A stretch of DNA of 8,091 bases from Kiritimatiellia bacterium (GCA_017389885.1 JAFPDR010000215.1:1-8091); one strand, 5' to 3'; shown: positions 1-7,869, counted from the stretch's first letter. Notes: generated from the sequence alone by a model not told the origin. Translations and numbers: made by a program.

Positions 1-47
1 ATCAGAAAATCAAGACGCGGAGAAAAGAGACTACGACGCGGACGAAA

Positions 48-76
48 TCGCGGCGGATTTGCCGCGAGGTGTTTTT
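48..76 (+). terminator. Candidate intrinsic terminator of an upstream gene outside the window
   Basis: A perfect 7-bp stem, TCGCGGC (48-54) and GCCGCGA (61-67), encloses a 6-base loop and is followed after four bases by a run of five T (72-76). This fits a rho-independent terminator reading rightward. It would end a plus-strand gene lying left of the window and would insulate the gene at 263. The stem is short and the T-run is not directly adjacent, so the call is tentative. No plus-strand frame contains a stop before position 48, so the upstream stop codon would have to lie outside the window. Confidence 0.4.
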
Positions 77-118
77 ATAAAACGCACATTGCCAAATTAC
101 GGGGCTCTTCGGAGACAT

Positions 119-154
119 TCTCTGCGCTCTCTGCCTCTCTGCACCTCTGCGTGA
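119..154. repeat. Degenerate short tandem repeat, core CTCTGC
   Basis: The hexamer CTCTGC occurs four times, starting at 120, 129, 137 and 145, with spacings of 9, 8 and 8 bases. The array ends in GCGTGAGA. Read on the minus strand it has the form ACGCAGAGGTGCAGAG. CTCTGC/GCAGAG-rich intergenic arrays of this look are, as I recall, dispersed in several bacterial groups, notably filamentous cyanobacteria, but I cannot test the copy number here. It lies between the terminator-like hairpin and the promoter of the VWA gene. No protein in any of the frames crossing it is convincing. Confidence 0.55.
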
Positions 155-204
155 GACTTCAATCCACCAAACGCTCTATCTTTTGCGTTGGCCGCGATGC
201 AAAT

Positions 205-224
205 ATGGTAAAATATATGGCATG
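205..224 (+). promoter_or_regulatory. Probable sigma70-type promoter (extended -10) for the VWA gene
   Basis: TGGTAAAAT at 206-214 matches an extended -10 element (TGn followed by a TATAAT-like hexamer, 5 of 6). It sits in an AT-rich island within GC-rich DNA, about 50 bases before the ATG at 263. The -35 is poor: TTGGCC at 188-193 would leave a 15-bp spacer, which fits a promoter relying on its extended -10. Transcription would begin near 221, giving a leader of roughly 40 bases. The block 205-224 matches 16 of 20 bases of the promoter at 7930-7949. Confidence 0.6.
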
Positions 225-236
225 AAGTCCAATGCC
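219..236 (+). repeat. Short inverted repeat at the predicted transcription start
   Basis: GGCAT (219-223) and ATGCC (232-236) form an inverted repeat with an 8-base spacer, just downstream of the -10 box. It could be an operator half-site pair or a weak leader hairpin. With five-base arms it could also be chance. It is worth noting mainly because the promoter at 7931 also carries an inverted repeat in the same position relative to its -10 box. Confidence 0.25.
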
Positions 237-247
237 GCACATATTCC

Positions 248-254
248 AGGGAAG
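248..254 (+). promoter_or_regulatory. Ribosome binding site of the VWA gene
   Basis: AGGGAAG lies 8 bases before the ATG at 263 and is a reasonable Shine-Dalgarno sequence. A second purine run, GAAGGG (257-262), touches the ATG and is too close to serve. The frame has a TAA at 209-211 and no other ATG between it and 263, so this site and start fit together. Confidence 0.55.
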
Positions 255-262
255 ACGAAGGG

Positions 263-3200
263 ATGATCTTCGCGACGCCCATAGCCGCCTTCGGCCTCAC
301 TACCGCCGCAGCTCTGGCGGCAATATACTGCTTCCGCCGCAAGAGCCCGGAGAAGAAAGTCGGTTCGCTTCTTCTGTGGCCTCGTCCGAAGACGGTCTCG
401 ACGCAGTCCCGCCGCCGCGACAGAATCGTCCTCCCGCCGCTTTTCTGGCTTGAGCTGTTCGTCCTTCTCGCCCTTGTCGCGGCGGCGCTCACTCCGCTCG
501 CATGGCGACGCAGCGCGGGGACGCTCCACGTAATCCTCGACGTCTCCCCCTCCATGTCCGCCGGCGATGGCGAGGCCGCGCGTCTCGCAGAGGAGGCGCT
601 CGCGCGGGAGAGGCGCCGCGGGACAAAGGACGCGGTGCGGATACGCCGCGCCGCGGACTCGACCGCCCTCGAGCGCGAACTCGCCGCCGCGAAGTCCCTC
701 TCGCTGCCGGGGGACGAAATACTCGTGCTGACCGACATGCCCGCGCCGGAGGGAACGCCGCGCGCCGGACTTAGGTGGGAGGCGTTCGGCAAACCACTCC
801 CCAACTTCGCGATCACCGCGGTGCGCAGGCTACGCGCCTCGCCAGGCGTGGACTCCGTATTCGTGGAGGCGCGGCGCTTCGGACCAGGCGCGGACGAGAC
901 CGCGCTTGCGCTTTCCGGACACGGCACGGCGACGCTCAGGTTCGACGCCGAGGGCCGCTCGCGCTTCTCGACCGTCGTGCCCGCATCGGACGGACCGATC
1001 ACCGCCTCCATCCCGCAGGACGCCCTTGCGGCCGACAACGAGGTCGTAATCGATCCGCCCAACGTCCCTCGCGTGACGGCGGCGGTATCGTTCCGCAACA
1101 AGCCCCGCGCGGACGTCGCAAGACGCGCCCTCGAGGCCACCGGATTCGTCACGAACTTCGTCTCCGCCGCGGAGGCGGACATAGTGCTCGCAGATTCCGC
1201 CCTGCCCCGCTCGCCTCGCCAGTACCTCGTCCATTTCCACGAATCGTCGGCCGCGCGTTCGTTCGGCCCCGTATGGGTCGATCCCGCCGAACCACTTCTT
1301 GAAGGAGTTGCCCTCGACGGCGATCCATACGCGCTTTCATCCGACGCGCTTCCTGGCATACCAGTCGCCTACCTCGGCACGACGCCCCTCGTCTCGACCG
1401 AGTCCAACGCATGCCATCTCGCGTTTTCGAATCCGCAGCTCCCGTTCTTCCGCTCGCCCGCGTTCCCCGCCTTCGTGCAGAACGCGGTTTCCGCCGCCGA
1501 CAGGTACCTTGCGTCGCTGCACCACGGGCCGGACTCCGGGACGCGCGAAGCGGCTCTCCTAGACGCGGAGGAAAGCGATCTCACAAGGCGGACGACCGTC
1601 AGCCTCGGTTCGCGCGCAAAGGCGCCTGACGACGCGCTGCGGACGAAGTCGGTAGCATGGATCCCCGCGCTCCTCGCCCTTCTCGCGCTCGCCCTGCACT
1701 TCAGGTTCTCCCGCTCGCGCGCTACGGCCGCAGTCGCCGCGCTCGCCGCGCTCGCGCTCCTGAGGCCGGGATTCCCGAAGCCCGAGCGCGCAGGAAGGCT
1801 TATAGTCCTCGCAGACCGCTCGCTCTCAATGACCGACGCAGCAGTCGCGGAGCAGACGCGCATAATCCGCGGCATATCCGCCGCGCGTCCTGCGGGCGCG
1901 GAGCTCGCGGTGATCGCGTTCGGACGCACCGCCGAGGTCGAGACGCAGCCCGGAGACGAGGGATTCTCCGAGTTCATACAGGACGTGGACAGAAACGGCT
2001 CGGACATCGCGCACGCGCTGGAGAAGGCGGCGGCGTTCGTCGAAGACGGACGCCCCGCGCGGATACTCCTGCTTTCGGACGGGCTTTTCACTACACCTCC
2101 GGGAAACGCGGCCGCAGGCGTGGACACGTTCCTCCAGTCGCGTCCATTCGCTCACGACCTGTCCGTCGCGACGATCGACGCACCCGGCACCGTCGCGCCC
2201 GGCGCGCCCGTCTCCGTGACGGCTTGGGCCGTCGCGACGGAAACAACGACGAACGCATACGCCCTTCTGCGCGGGACCAACGTCGTGGCGCACGGAACGA
2301 AGGTCTTCCGCCCCGGCCTCACCCCGCTCGTCTTCCGCGACTTCGCGGGACGCGCGGGACTCAGGCGATACGCACTTGAGATAACGCCCGCAGCGGACGA
2401 CCCCTGCCGCGAAAACAACCGCGCGGAATTCCTGGTCAAGGTCGAGGGAAGACGTCCGCTCCTCTATCTGCACGAAGGCGGAGCCACGACGGTGCCGGAC
2501 ACAATCCGCCGCGGAGGCGTCGGCGTGGAATCGCGGGAGGCCGCCGGTTTCGACGGCGGAATCGCCGCGCTCGCGGACTACGGCGGAGTCCTTATAGACA
2601 ACGTCCCCGCAAAATCCTTCTCGCCTGCCTTCCTGCGCGAGCTCGCGGCGTACGCAGCCGACCTCGGGCACGGCCTCGCACTCGCGGGAGGCGAAAGGTC
2701 GTTCGGTCCGGGAGGCTGGTACAAGACGCCCGTCGAGGATGTTCTGCCCGTGTCGCTCGAGCTCAGGCAGGAGCACCGCAAGTTCTCCATCGCCATAGCC
2801 ATCGTCATGGACCGCTCCGGCTCGATGGCCGCCGCGGCGAGCGGAGGCCGCACGAAGATGGACATGGCCAACCTCGGCGCGATGGGAGCGATCGACATGC
2901 TGTCGTCGATGGACGAGGTGTCGGTGATCGCCGTGGACTCCCAGCCGCACCTCATACTCGAGATGCAGTTCGCCGACCAGGCGCAGACGCGCCGCGACAG
3001 CGTTCTCGGAATCCGGTCCATGGGCGGCGGCATCTTCGTCGAGGAGGGAATAATGGCAGGCCTCAGGCAGCTCGCGCTCGCCTCCGCGCCGACAAAGCAC
3101 CTGATCCTCTTCGCCGACGCGGCCGACTCGGAGGAGCCCGGGGACTACAACTCGTATCTCGCAAAGGCGAAGGCGTCCGGAATAACCGTTAGCGTCATCG

Positions 3201-4390
3201 GGCTCGGAAGGGAAAGCGACTGCGACGCCGATCTCCTGAAGAAGATCGCGGAGGCCGGCGGAGGTACGTGCCAGTTCGAGTCGGACGCGAAGGAGATACC
3301 CCGGCTCTTCATGCAGGACACATACCTCGTCGCGAAGACCGCGATGTGCACGAACTTAACTCCGGTCAAGGCCACCGCGGCGATCCGCCAGATTTCCGAC
3401 GTGCTGCGCGGCGAATCCGCCGCGATCGGCGGATACAACCTCACCTACATCCGCGACGGCGCGGAGACCGCCATCCTCACCCAAGACGACGAGCACGCGC
3501 CAGTCCTCGCGTTCATGCGCGCCGGAATCGGACGTACGCTCGCCTTCACCGGAGAGCTCGCAGGCCCCCACGCAGCGCCGCTCATGACGTCGAAGGACGG
3601 CGCGGAACTCGCGACCGCAATCGCGAGGTGGACGCTCGGCGACGACGGGACCGAGCACGGAGGGTTCCACTTCGAGCGCAGGATAGAGCCGGGAGGCCTT
3701 CGCATAACGGCAGTCGCAGACGAGGAGAACCCGCTCACCGCCGTGCCCAACTCCGGACTCCGTCTCGTTACGATTCTCGAGCGCGGCGGCGAAGGAGTAG
3801 ACCGGAAAATCGACGCCCTCAAATGGGAATCGTCAGACACGCTGTCCGCCTTCGTCCCGCTCTACGGCGGCGAGACGGCTTTCCCCGTGGTCATCCTCCC
3901 AGACGGAAAGCCCGTCGCCCTCGCGCCGGCGTGTCTGCCGCATCCGGCCGAGTTCCACCGTCCGTCAGACCCTTCCTCGGGCGAACGCGCGCTCGCGCGG
4001 CTCTCGGAGCGGAGCGGCGGCCGCGCAAGGACGTCGTTCGACGGAATCTGGGACGAGCTCCCGTCCGTCCGCCGGCTTGTCCCCCTCGAGCCCTGGCTCT
4101 ATCTCCTCGCCGCGTTTGCGTTCCTCGCCGTCGTGTTCGTCCGCAAGCTCGGGCTGCGCGGAACATGGGCGCGGAGCGTCAGACACGCGCCAGGCAGGGC
4201 GCGGACTCCGTCCGCTCCGATGAAGCGGGACGCGGCGGATGCGCCGCGGAAAAACGCCGCGCCGGACGGGACGGAACCGAAAGCCAACACGACGTTCGCC
4301 GCCCTTGCCGCGGCGAAGCAACGCGCGAAGGCAAGTGGTCAGCGCGGCTCGAACGAGCCGGGGGAGTCGGTCAGCACCACGGCGTCGTAG
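263..4390 (+). CDS. Giant membrane protein with three VWA domains and two GATase-like regions (BatA-type fusion)
   Basis: The 1375-residue product is not recognisable as a named gene, but its modules are clear. Residues 1-23 and 58-80 are membrane segments of BatA N-terminal type, joined by a basic loop. VWA1 (about 87-160) is compact, with MIDAS-like DVSPS (93-97). A beta-sandwich (183-268) follows, then a GATase-like region (270-415). The pattern restarts with membrane segments at 463-480 and 485-503, VWA2 (511-625; DRSLS 518-522, SDG 605-607), a beta-sandwich (632-727) and a GATase-like domain (730-835, with GGERSFGPGGWY). VWA3 (840-1020; DRSGS 850-854, D951) is inserted before that domain's last part (about 1055-1125). 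A final membrane segment (1277-1294) precedes a basic, Ala-rich tail. No GATase catalytic Cys motif is visible, so those domains are probably structural. VWA domains usually bind a metal and a protein partner; related proteins sit in MoxR/DUF58 operons, absent here. Basic flanks suggest the VWA domains are periplasmic. Cellular role unknown; the fold calls are firm for VWA2 and VWA3, and less so for VWA1. Confidence 0.9.
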   Translation: MIFATPIAAFGLTTAAALAAIYCFRRKSPEKKVGSLLLWPRPKTVSTQSRRRDRIVLPPLFWLELFVLLALVAAALTPLAWRRSAGTLHVILDVSPSMSAGDGEAARLAEEALARERRRGTKDAVRIRRAADSTALERELAAAKSLSLPGDEILVLTDMPAPEGTPRAGLRWEAFGKPLPNFAITAVRRLRASPGVDSVFVEARRFGPGADETALALSGHGTATLRFDAEGRSRFSTVVPASDGPITASIPQDALAADNEVVIDPPNVPRVTAAVSFRNKPRADVARRALEATGFVTNFVSAAEADIVLADSALPRSPRQYLVHFHESSAARSFGPVWVDPAEPLLEGVALDGDPYALSSDALPGIPVAYLGTTPLVSTESNACHLAFSNPQLPFFRSPAFPAFVQNAVSAADRYLASLHHGPDSGTREAALLDAEESDLTRRTTVSLGSRAKAPDDALRTKSVAWIPALLALLALALHFRFSRSRATAAVAALAALALLRPGFPKPERAGRLIVLADRSLSMTDAAVAEQTRIIRGISAARPAGAELAVIAFGRTAEVETQPGDEGFSEFIQDVDRNGSDIAHALEKAAAFVEDGRPARILLLSDGLFTTPPGNAAAGVDTFLQSRPFAHDLSVATIDAPGTVAPGAPVSVTAWAVATETTTNAYALLRGTNVVAHGTKVFRPGLTPLVFRDFAGRAGLRRYALEITPAADDPCRENNRAEFLVKVEGRRPLLYLHEGGATTVPDTIRRGGVGVESREAAGFDGGIAALADYGGVLIDNVPAKSFSPAFLRELAAYAADLGHGLALAGGERSFGPGGWYKTPVEDVLPVSLELRQEHRKFSIAIAIVMDRSGSMAAAASGGRTKMDMANLGAMGAIDMLSSMDEVSVIAVDSQPHLILEMQFADQAQTRRDSVLGIRSMGGGIFVEEGIMAGLRQLALASAPTKHLILFADAADSEEPGDYNSYLAKAKASGITVSVIGLGRESDCDADLLKKIAEAGGGTCQFESDAKEIPRLFMQDTYLVAKTAMCTNLTPVKATAAIRQISDVLRGESAAIGGYNLTYIRDGAETAILTQDDEHAPVLAFMRAGIGRTLAFTGELAGPHAAPLMTSKDGAELATAIARWTLGDDGTEHGGFHFERRIEPGGLRITAVADEENPLTAVPNSGLRLVTILERGGEGVDRKIDALKWESSDTLSAFVPLYGGETAFPVVILPDGKPVALAPACLPHPAEFHRPSDPSSGERALARLSERSGGRARTSFDGIWDELPSVRRLVPLEPWLYLLAAFAFLAVVFVRKLGLRGTWARSVRHAPGRARTPSAPMKRDAADAPRKNAAPDGTEPKANTTFAALAAAKQRAKASGQRGSNEPGESVSTTAS

Positions 4391-7300
4391 GTGATGGACT
4401 TGGAGCCCGAAACAGTGACCGTGTGCGTGCCGGGCGCGAAGTCGTAGAAGCGGATCGTGTTGCCGAACTTTCCGCCGGGCGAGAGCATCACCCACGACGG
4501 ATACGGCGTGAACTGCTGGCGGAACGGCTCCGGCTCCGCGCCGTCCACTCCGACCTTGATGTTCGGCTTGCGGTTCGGAGACGACGCGTGGATGAGGAAG
4601 TAGTACCTCCCCTTCTTCGGCACGTCGAACGAGAACGTCCGCGGCGCTCCGAGCGCGGTCCTTTCGCATGTCGCGTATACCGCGGTCTCGCCGGGCTTCT
4701 CCGCCCTGAACGGCGGGACGAAGTCAGTCTCCGCGTAGAAGGACACCGGACGCGAAAGCCCCTCGGGCGTGCGCACGAGGAAGGCGCCGCGGTAGTGGCG
4801 GCGGTCCTGCATGCGGTCCCGGAGAAGCTTCACCTTCAGCTCGAGCGGAGCGTCCGGCTTTACTTCCCCACGCGCGGGCTCGACCGTGAACCAGTCCATC
4901 GCGTCGGGCTTGCGCACCTCAAACCCCACGGACTCGGATCCCGTCGCGATCGCCTCGACGGTGAAGTCACCCTTGACGTCATTCACCTTTCCGCGCGAAA
5001 GCTCGAAGCCAAGCGGGCGGCGCGGATGCTCCAGCACGGAGTCAAGATCGTAGTCCTCTCCGCGGCTGCAGTCCTTCTCCGAGGACCTCGGCGAAAGCTC
5101 CATGTCCTGCACTCCCTGTCCGTCCGCGAAGACGTTGCCGACGAGCCGGCAGCCGAGCGTCGGCATCATCCGTATGCCGCTCCCCGGCCCCGCGAAGACG
5201 TTGCCGCGGACGAATGCCGTCGCGTTCGTGCCGTGCGCGCCGCCGCCGGTCTTGATCGTCTGGCCCGCGGACCCGAACTCGTCGCACATCCCGGAGAAGA
5301 GATTGTCCTCGACGTATACGGGGGACATCATGCAGCCCTGGATTGACACGCCGCAGAGCGCGGCCTCGAACCTGTTGCCGAAGCAACGCACGTTGCGCTG
5401 TCCGCCGTCGAGCTCGATGCAGTCGTCGTTGCAGTAGATCATGAAGTTCCCGTAGACGTCTGCGTCGCGGTTGAAGCCTCCGTCCTCATGGAAGTTCCCC
5501 CAGCTCTCCACGGCGTCGTTGAAGCGATGGACATCCGAGCCCACGAAGTCGCAGTAGCGGATGACCGTCGAGTGGTCCGGCTTGTTGAGCATCACCGCCT
5601 CGGGTCCGGCCGGATGGCTGTAGAACCAGCTGTTGGCGCGGCAGTTCGGATCGTGCACGAAGCAGCGCTCCACAACGGTTCCGACCGCGCCCCTGAAGAG
5701 CGTGATCGCGCCGTCGAAGTTTATCTCCTTCCCCGCGGAGTCCTGGCAGCGCCCCTTCCTGTCGTACGCGACGGGTCCGTTCCTGCCCCAGCGGCTGATG
5801 TCGCAGTTGCGGATGCGCACGAAGCGCGAGTCGCGCACGGTGACGGAATAGCGGCCCGTCCCGCCTTCGATCGTCATGTCGTCGAGCAGAACGTACTGCG
5901 CGCCCTCGACTGCGATCGTGTCGTTCGTCGTCGCGTTCACGAGCTTCGTCCCCGCGGGGAGCGTGTAGCGTATCCACCCGTCGGGCGAGCCCTTCGCGTC
6001 GATTCGTATCGGAAAGCGCTCCGTCTTCGGATCGAGAGTCACCGTCTTCGCGACAGGCACGTCGCTCTTCCACGTGCGGAAGCCGCCCGTCATCGTCTCC
6101 CCGTCGCCTACCTTCATGCGCAGATCGTAGGACGTGTCTTCGGCGAGACCGGTGATGCTTCCGCGCCACGTCTTCGTAGTGTCGAAGTACACGAGATCGG
6201 CGGCGGTTTCCCACATAAGCGAGCCCTTCGCCCAGTAGCGGACGAGGCAGCTCTCGCCCGGCTCCGCGGGGATCTCGAGTCCGCAGGACACGAACGTCGG
6301 ACGCACCACGGCGTCCGCATCGGACGCGGGACGGCCTTTCGGACCGAGCGTGCGCACGAGCGATGCGATCGACCCCGGTTTGAGCGTGAAAGCCTCGGAC
6401 GGATCGAACGATCCGTTCTCGACGCAGACGAACTTTCGCCAGTCGTCCGGCGCGAGCCCCTGCGTCTTGGCGTGCGACGTCTCGTCCGGATCCCACGTGC
6501 GGAACCTTCCGCTCCCCTCGTCGAACAGCCGCGGCACGGCGGATCGCAGGATGTATGGATGGAACGCCATCGTCATTGGGAAGGCGGTCTTTCCGGTGTT
6601 ATGGCAGAGGAGAACGAGCGTCAGCGTCTCGCCGAGCGTGACGTGCAGACTCAGTTCGTATTCATGCGGGAACAGCTCGCGATGCTCGGCCATGTAGGAC
6701 CGGAGCCTGAAGAGCGCCGTGGACTCGTCCGCACCGTTGTCGACACGGAAATCGAACATGCTGTACCGCGCGATCCCGTGCTTCGGCGACTTCTCGCCAT
6801 TAGGCCCGTTGAACTGGAACCACGGAAAGCAGATCGGCATTCCGCCCGTCCCCGAATCAAGCATGGCGAGCGTCTCCTCTCCGCCCGCGGGGATGTACGA
6901 CACGACGCGCGCGCCGAGCCGGTCGATCTTCGCGACGCCGAAGCGGTTTGAGAGAACGACGACGTCGGACTGGTTCCCCGCAGAAGCCGCAGCGTTCCTT
7001 GCGCCGGCGCGCACCGAAAGGCGGTAGGCGAGCTCGAGGGTCTCGCCCTTCTTCAGCTTCAGAGCGCCCGTGTAGACGACCGACGGATTGATCATCCGCT
7101 TGTCCGGCCAGAGGTAGAACCGCGCGCCCTGCGGCGCCTTGAGCTGCTCGAAGAGAACGCCCTCCCCAGTCGCGGGGTCGGTGAACTCGAGGTACTTCGT
7201 CTCGCGCGCCGTGCATTCCCCGGGCGTCGCGCCGCCCGCGGAACCACGCACGGAGAACGCCGCGGCGAGCGCAGGGTCGAGGCGCAGCGTAGTGCCCGCG

Positions 7301-7863
7301 TAGCCCGCGCCCCACTTTCCTGATTCGACGCTGCCCCACGGCTCGGACCTGTCGAGCGTGACGTCCGCGAGCGCCGTGAAGAGGTGGTGCGTCGAGATGA
7401 CGTACCCTCCGTCGGCATCCGGCGCTTCCACGACGATCTCGCGCTTTTCGGAAAGGACCGGCTCCTCGCCGCGCGGACCATACGTGAGGTCAAGCCCGAC
7501 GCGGCAGGAAAGTCCGTCGATCTTCACCGACTTCGCGACGACGCGCGTCGCGCCGGCGGGCTCGAACCCCTTCCGCTCCGCGTCCGCCGGCTCCCAGTAG
7601 TTGACGCCGTTGATGAACTTCCACGAGAACCAGTAGCCGAGGTGCCACACGTGGTCCGCCGGACGCGAGTCCGTCAGCGTACGTCCGCCAGGCAGCGTGA
7701 GCGGATGGAAGAACGGACGGCCCTCGGGCGTCTCGATCTCGAGGTTCCACACGGTCCTTCCGTCGCGCGCGAGCCTCACGCCCGTAGGCGTCTCGGCGAG
7801 CTCCGCCGCGGCGTGCGTGGCGAGCGCCGCCGCAGATGCAACAATGAAAAGCAGTTTTCTCAT
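4339..7863 (-). CDS. Exported PmoA-like / mutarotase-like / parallel beta-helix multidomain protein
   Basis: The 1174-residue product starts with a signal peptide (Lys-Leu-rich start, hydrophobic core to about 20, likely cleavage after AAA). Residues 22-288 resemble the PmoA-like DUF6807 family (RPFFHPLTLPGG at 49-60; DHVWHLGYWFSW at 70-81). Residues 299-506 resemble a D-hexose-6-phosphate mutarotase/aldose-1-epimerase: PICFPWF (343-349), KHGIAR with His362, FHPY with His435, and VCVENG with Glu482 as candidate base. About 520-600 is fibronectin-III-like, ending GLAEDTSYDLR. Residues 605-925 form a right-handed parallel beta-helix with rungs such as NDDCIELDGGQRNVRCFGN (812-830), the fold of many pectate-lyase-like enzymes. 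Residues 960-1048 look Ig-like and 1050-1168 like a carbohydrate-binding sandwich. The likely job is binding or processing a polysaccharide in the periplasm or outside; substrate and activity cannot be read from sequence. The start is set by AAGGGAG (7870-7876), 6 bases from the ATG, just downstream of a strong promoter. The last 52 bases overlap the convergent VWA gene. Confidence 0.9.
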   Translation of the reverse strand: MRKLLFIVASAAALATHAAAELAETPTGVRLARDGRTVWNLEIETPEGRPFFHPLTLPGGRTLTDSRPADHVWHLGYWFSWKFINGVNYWEPADAERKGFEPAGATRVVAKSVKIDGLSCRVGLDLTYGPRGEEPVLSEKREIVVEAPDADGGYVISTHHLFTALADVTLDRSEPWGSVESGKWGAGYAGTTLRLDPALAAAFSVRGSAGGATPGECTARETKYLEFTDPATGEGVLFEQLKAPQGARFYLWPDKRMINPSVVYTGALKLKKGETLELAYRLSVRAGARNAAASAGNQSDVVVLSNRFGVAKIDRLGARVVSYIPAGGEETLAMLDSGTGGMPICFPWFQFNGPNGEKSPKHGIARYSMFDFRVDNGADESTALFRLRSYMAEHRELFPHEYELSLHVTLGETLTLVLLCHNTGKTAFPMTMAFHPYILRSAVPRLFDEGSGRFRTWDPDETSHAKTQGLAPDDWRKFVCVENGSFDPSEAFTLKPGSIASLVRTLGPKGRPASDADAVVRPTFVSCGLEIPAEPGESCLVRYWAKGSLMWETAADLVYFDTTKTWRGSITGLAEDTSYDLRMKVGDGETMTGGFRTWKSDVPVAKTVTLDPKTERFPIRIDAKGSPDGWIRYTLPAGTKLVNATTNDTIAVEGAQYVLLDDMTIEGGTGRYSVTVRDSRFVRIRNCDISRWGRNGPVAYDRKGRCQDSAGKEINFDGAITLFRGAVGTVVERCFVHDPNCRANSWFYSHPAGPEAVMLNKPDHSTVIRYCDFVGSDVHRFNDAVESWGNFHEDGGFNRDADVYGNFMIYCNDDCIELDGGQRNVRCFGNRFEAALCGVSIQGCMMSPVYVEDNLFSGMCDEFGSAGQTIKTGGGAHGTNATAFVRGNVFAGPGSGIRMMPTLGCRLVGNVFADGQGVQDMELSPRSSEKDCSRGEDYDLDSVLEHPRRPLGFELSRGKVNDVKGDFTVEAIATGSESVGFEVRKPDAMDWFTVEPARGEVKPDAPLELKVKLLRDRMQDRRHYRGAFLVRTPEGLSRPVSFYAETDFVPPFRAEKPGETAVYATCERTALGAPRTFSFDVPKKGRYYFLIHASSPNRKPNIKVGVDGAEPEPFRQQFTPYPSWVMLSPGGKFGNTIRFYDFAPGTHTVTVSGSKSITYDAVVLTDSPGSFEPR

Positions 7864-7869
7864 GCAAGT

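Noticed and set aside
119..154. CRISPR array
   Set aside because: Repeat units are only 8-9 bases with no spacers and no cas genes nearby.
1..225. Plus-strand frames open from the window start to 225 (frame 1) and to 154 (frame 2), possible ends of an upstream gene
   Set aside because: Both would run through the terminator-like hairpin and the CTCTGC repeat, and neither translation looks like a conserved C-terminus; cannot be supported without sequence to the left.
97..1359. 420-residue minus-strand open frame
   Set aside because: Lies antisense to the VWA gene, is Ser/Arg/Ala-rich with no domain, and ends in the short tandem repeat; a by-product of GC-rich sequence.
2450..2767. Active glutamine amidotransferase
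   Set aside because: The G-x-C-x-G nucleophile motif is absent; only the fold-type motifs remain.
1826..3100. 424-residue minus-strand open frame
   Set aside because: Antisense to VWA2 and VWA3; Arg/Gly-rich, no recognisable motif.
3268..5346. 692-residue plus-strand open frame bridging both large genes
   Set aside because: Extremely Arg-rich, no domain, and crosses the convergent overlap while both true frames show clear protein families.
5488..6951. 487-residue plus-strand open frame
   Set aside because: Antisense to the beta-helix and mutarotase regions, low-complexity Arg/Val/Ala composition, no ribosome binding context.
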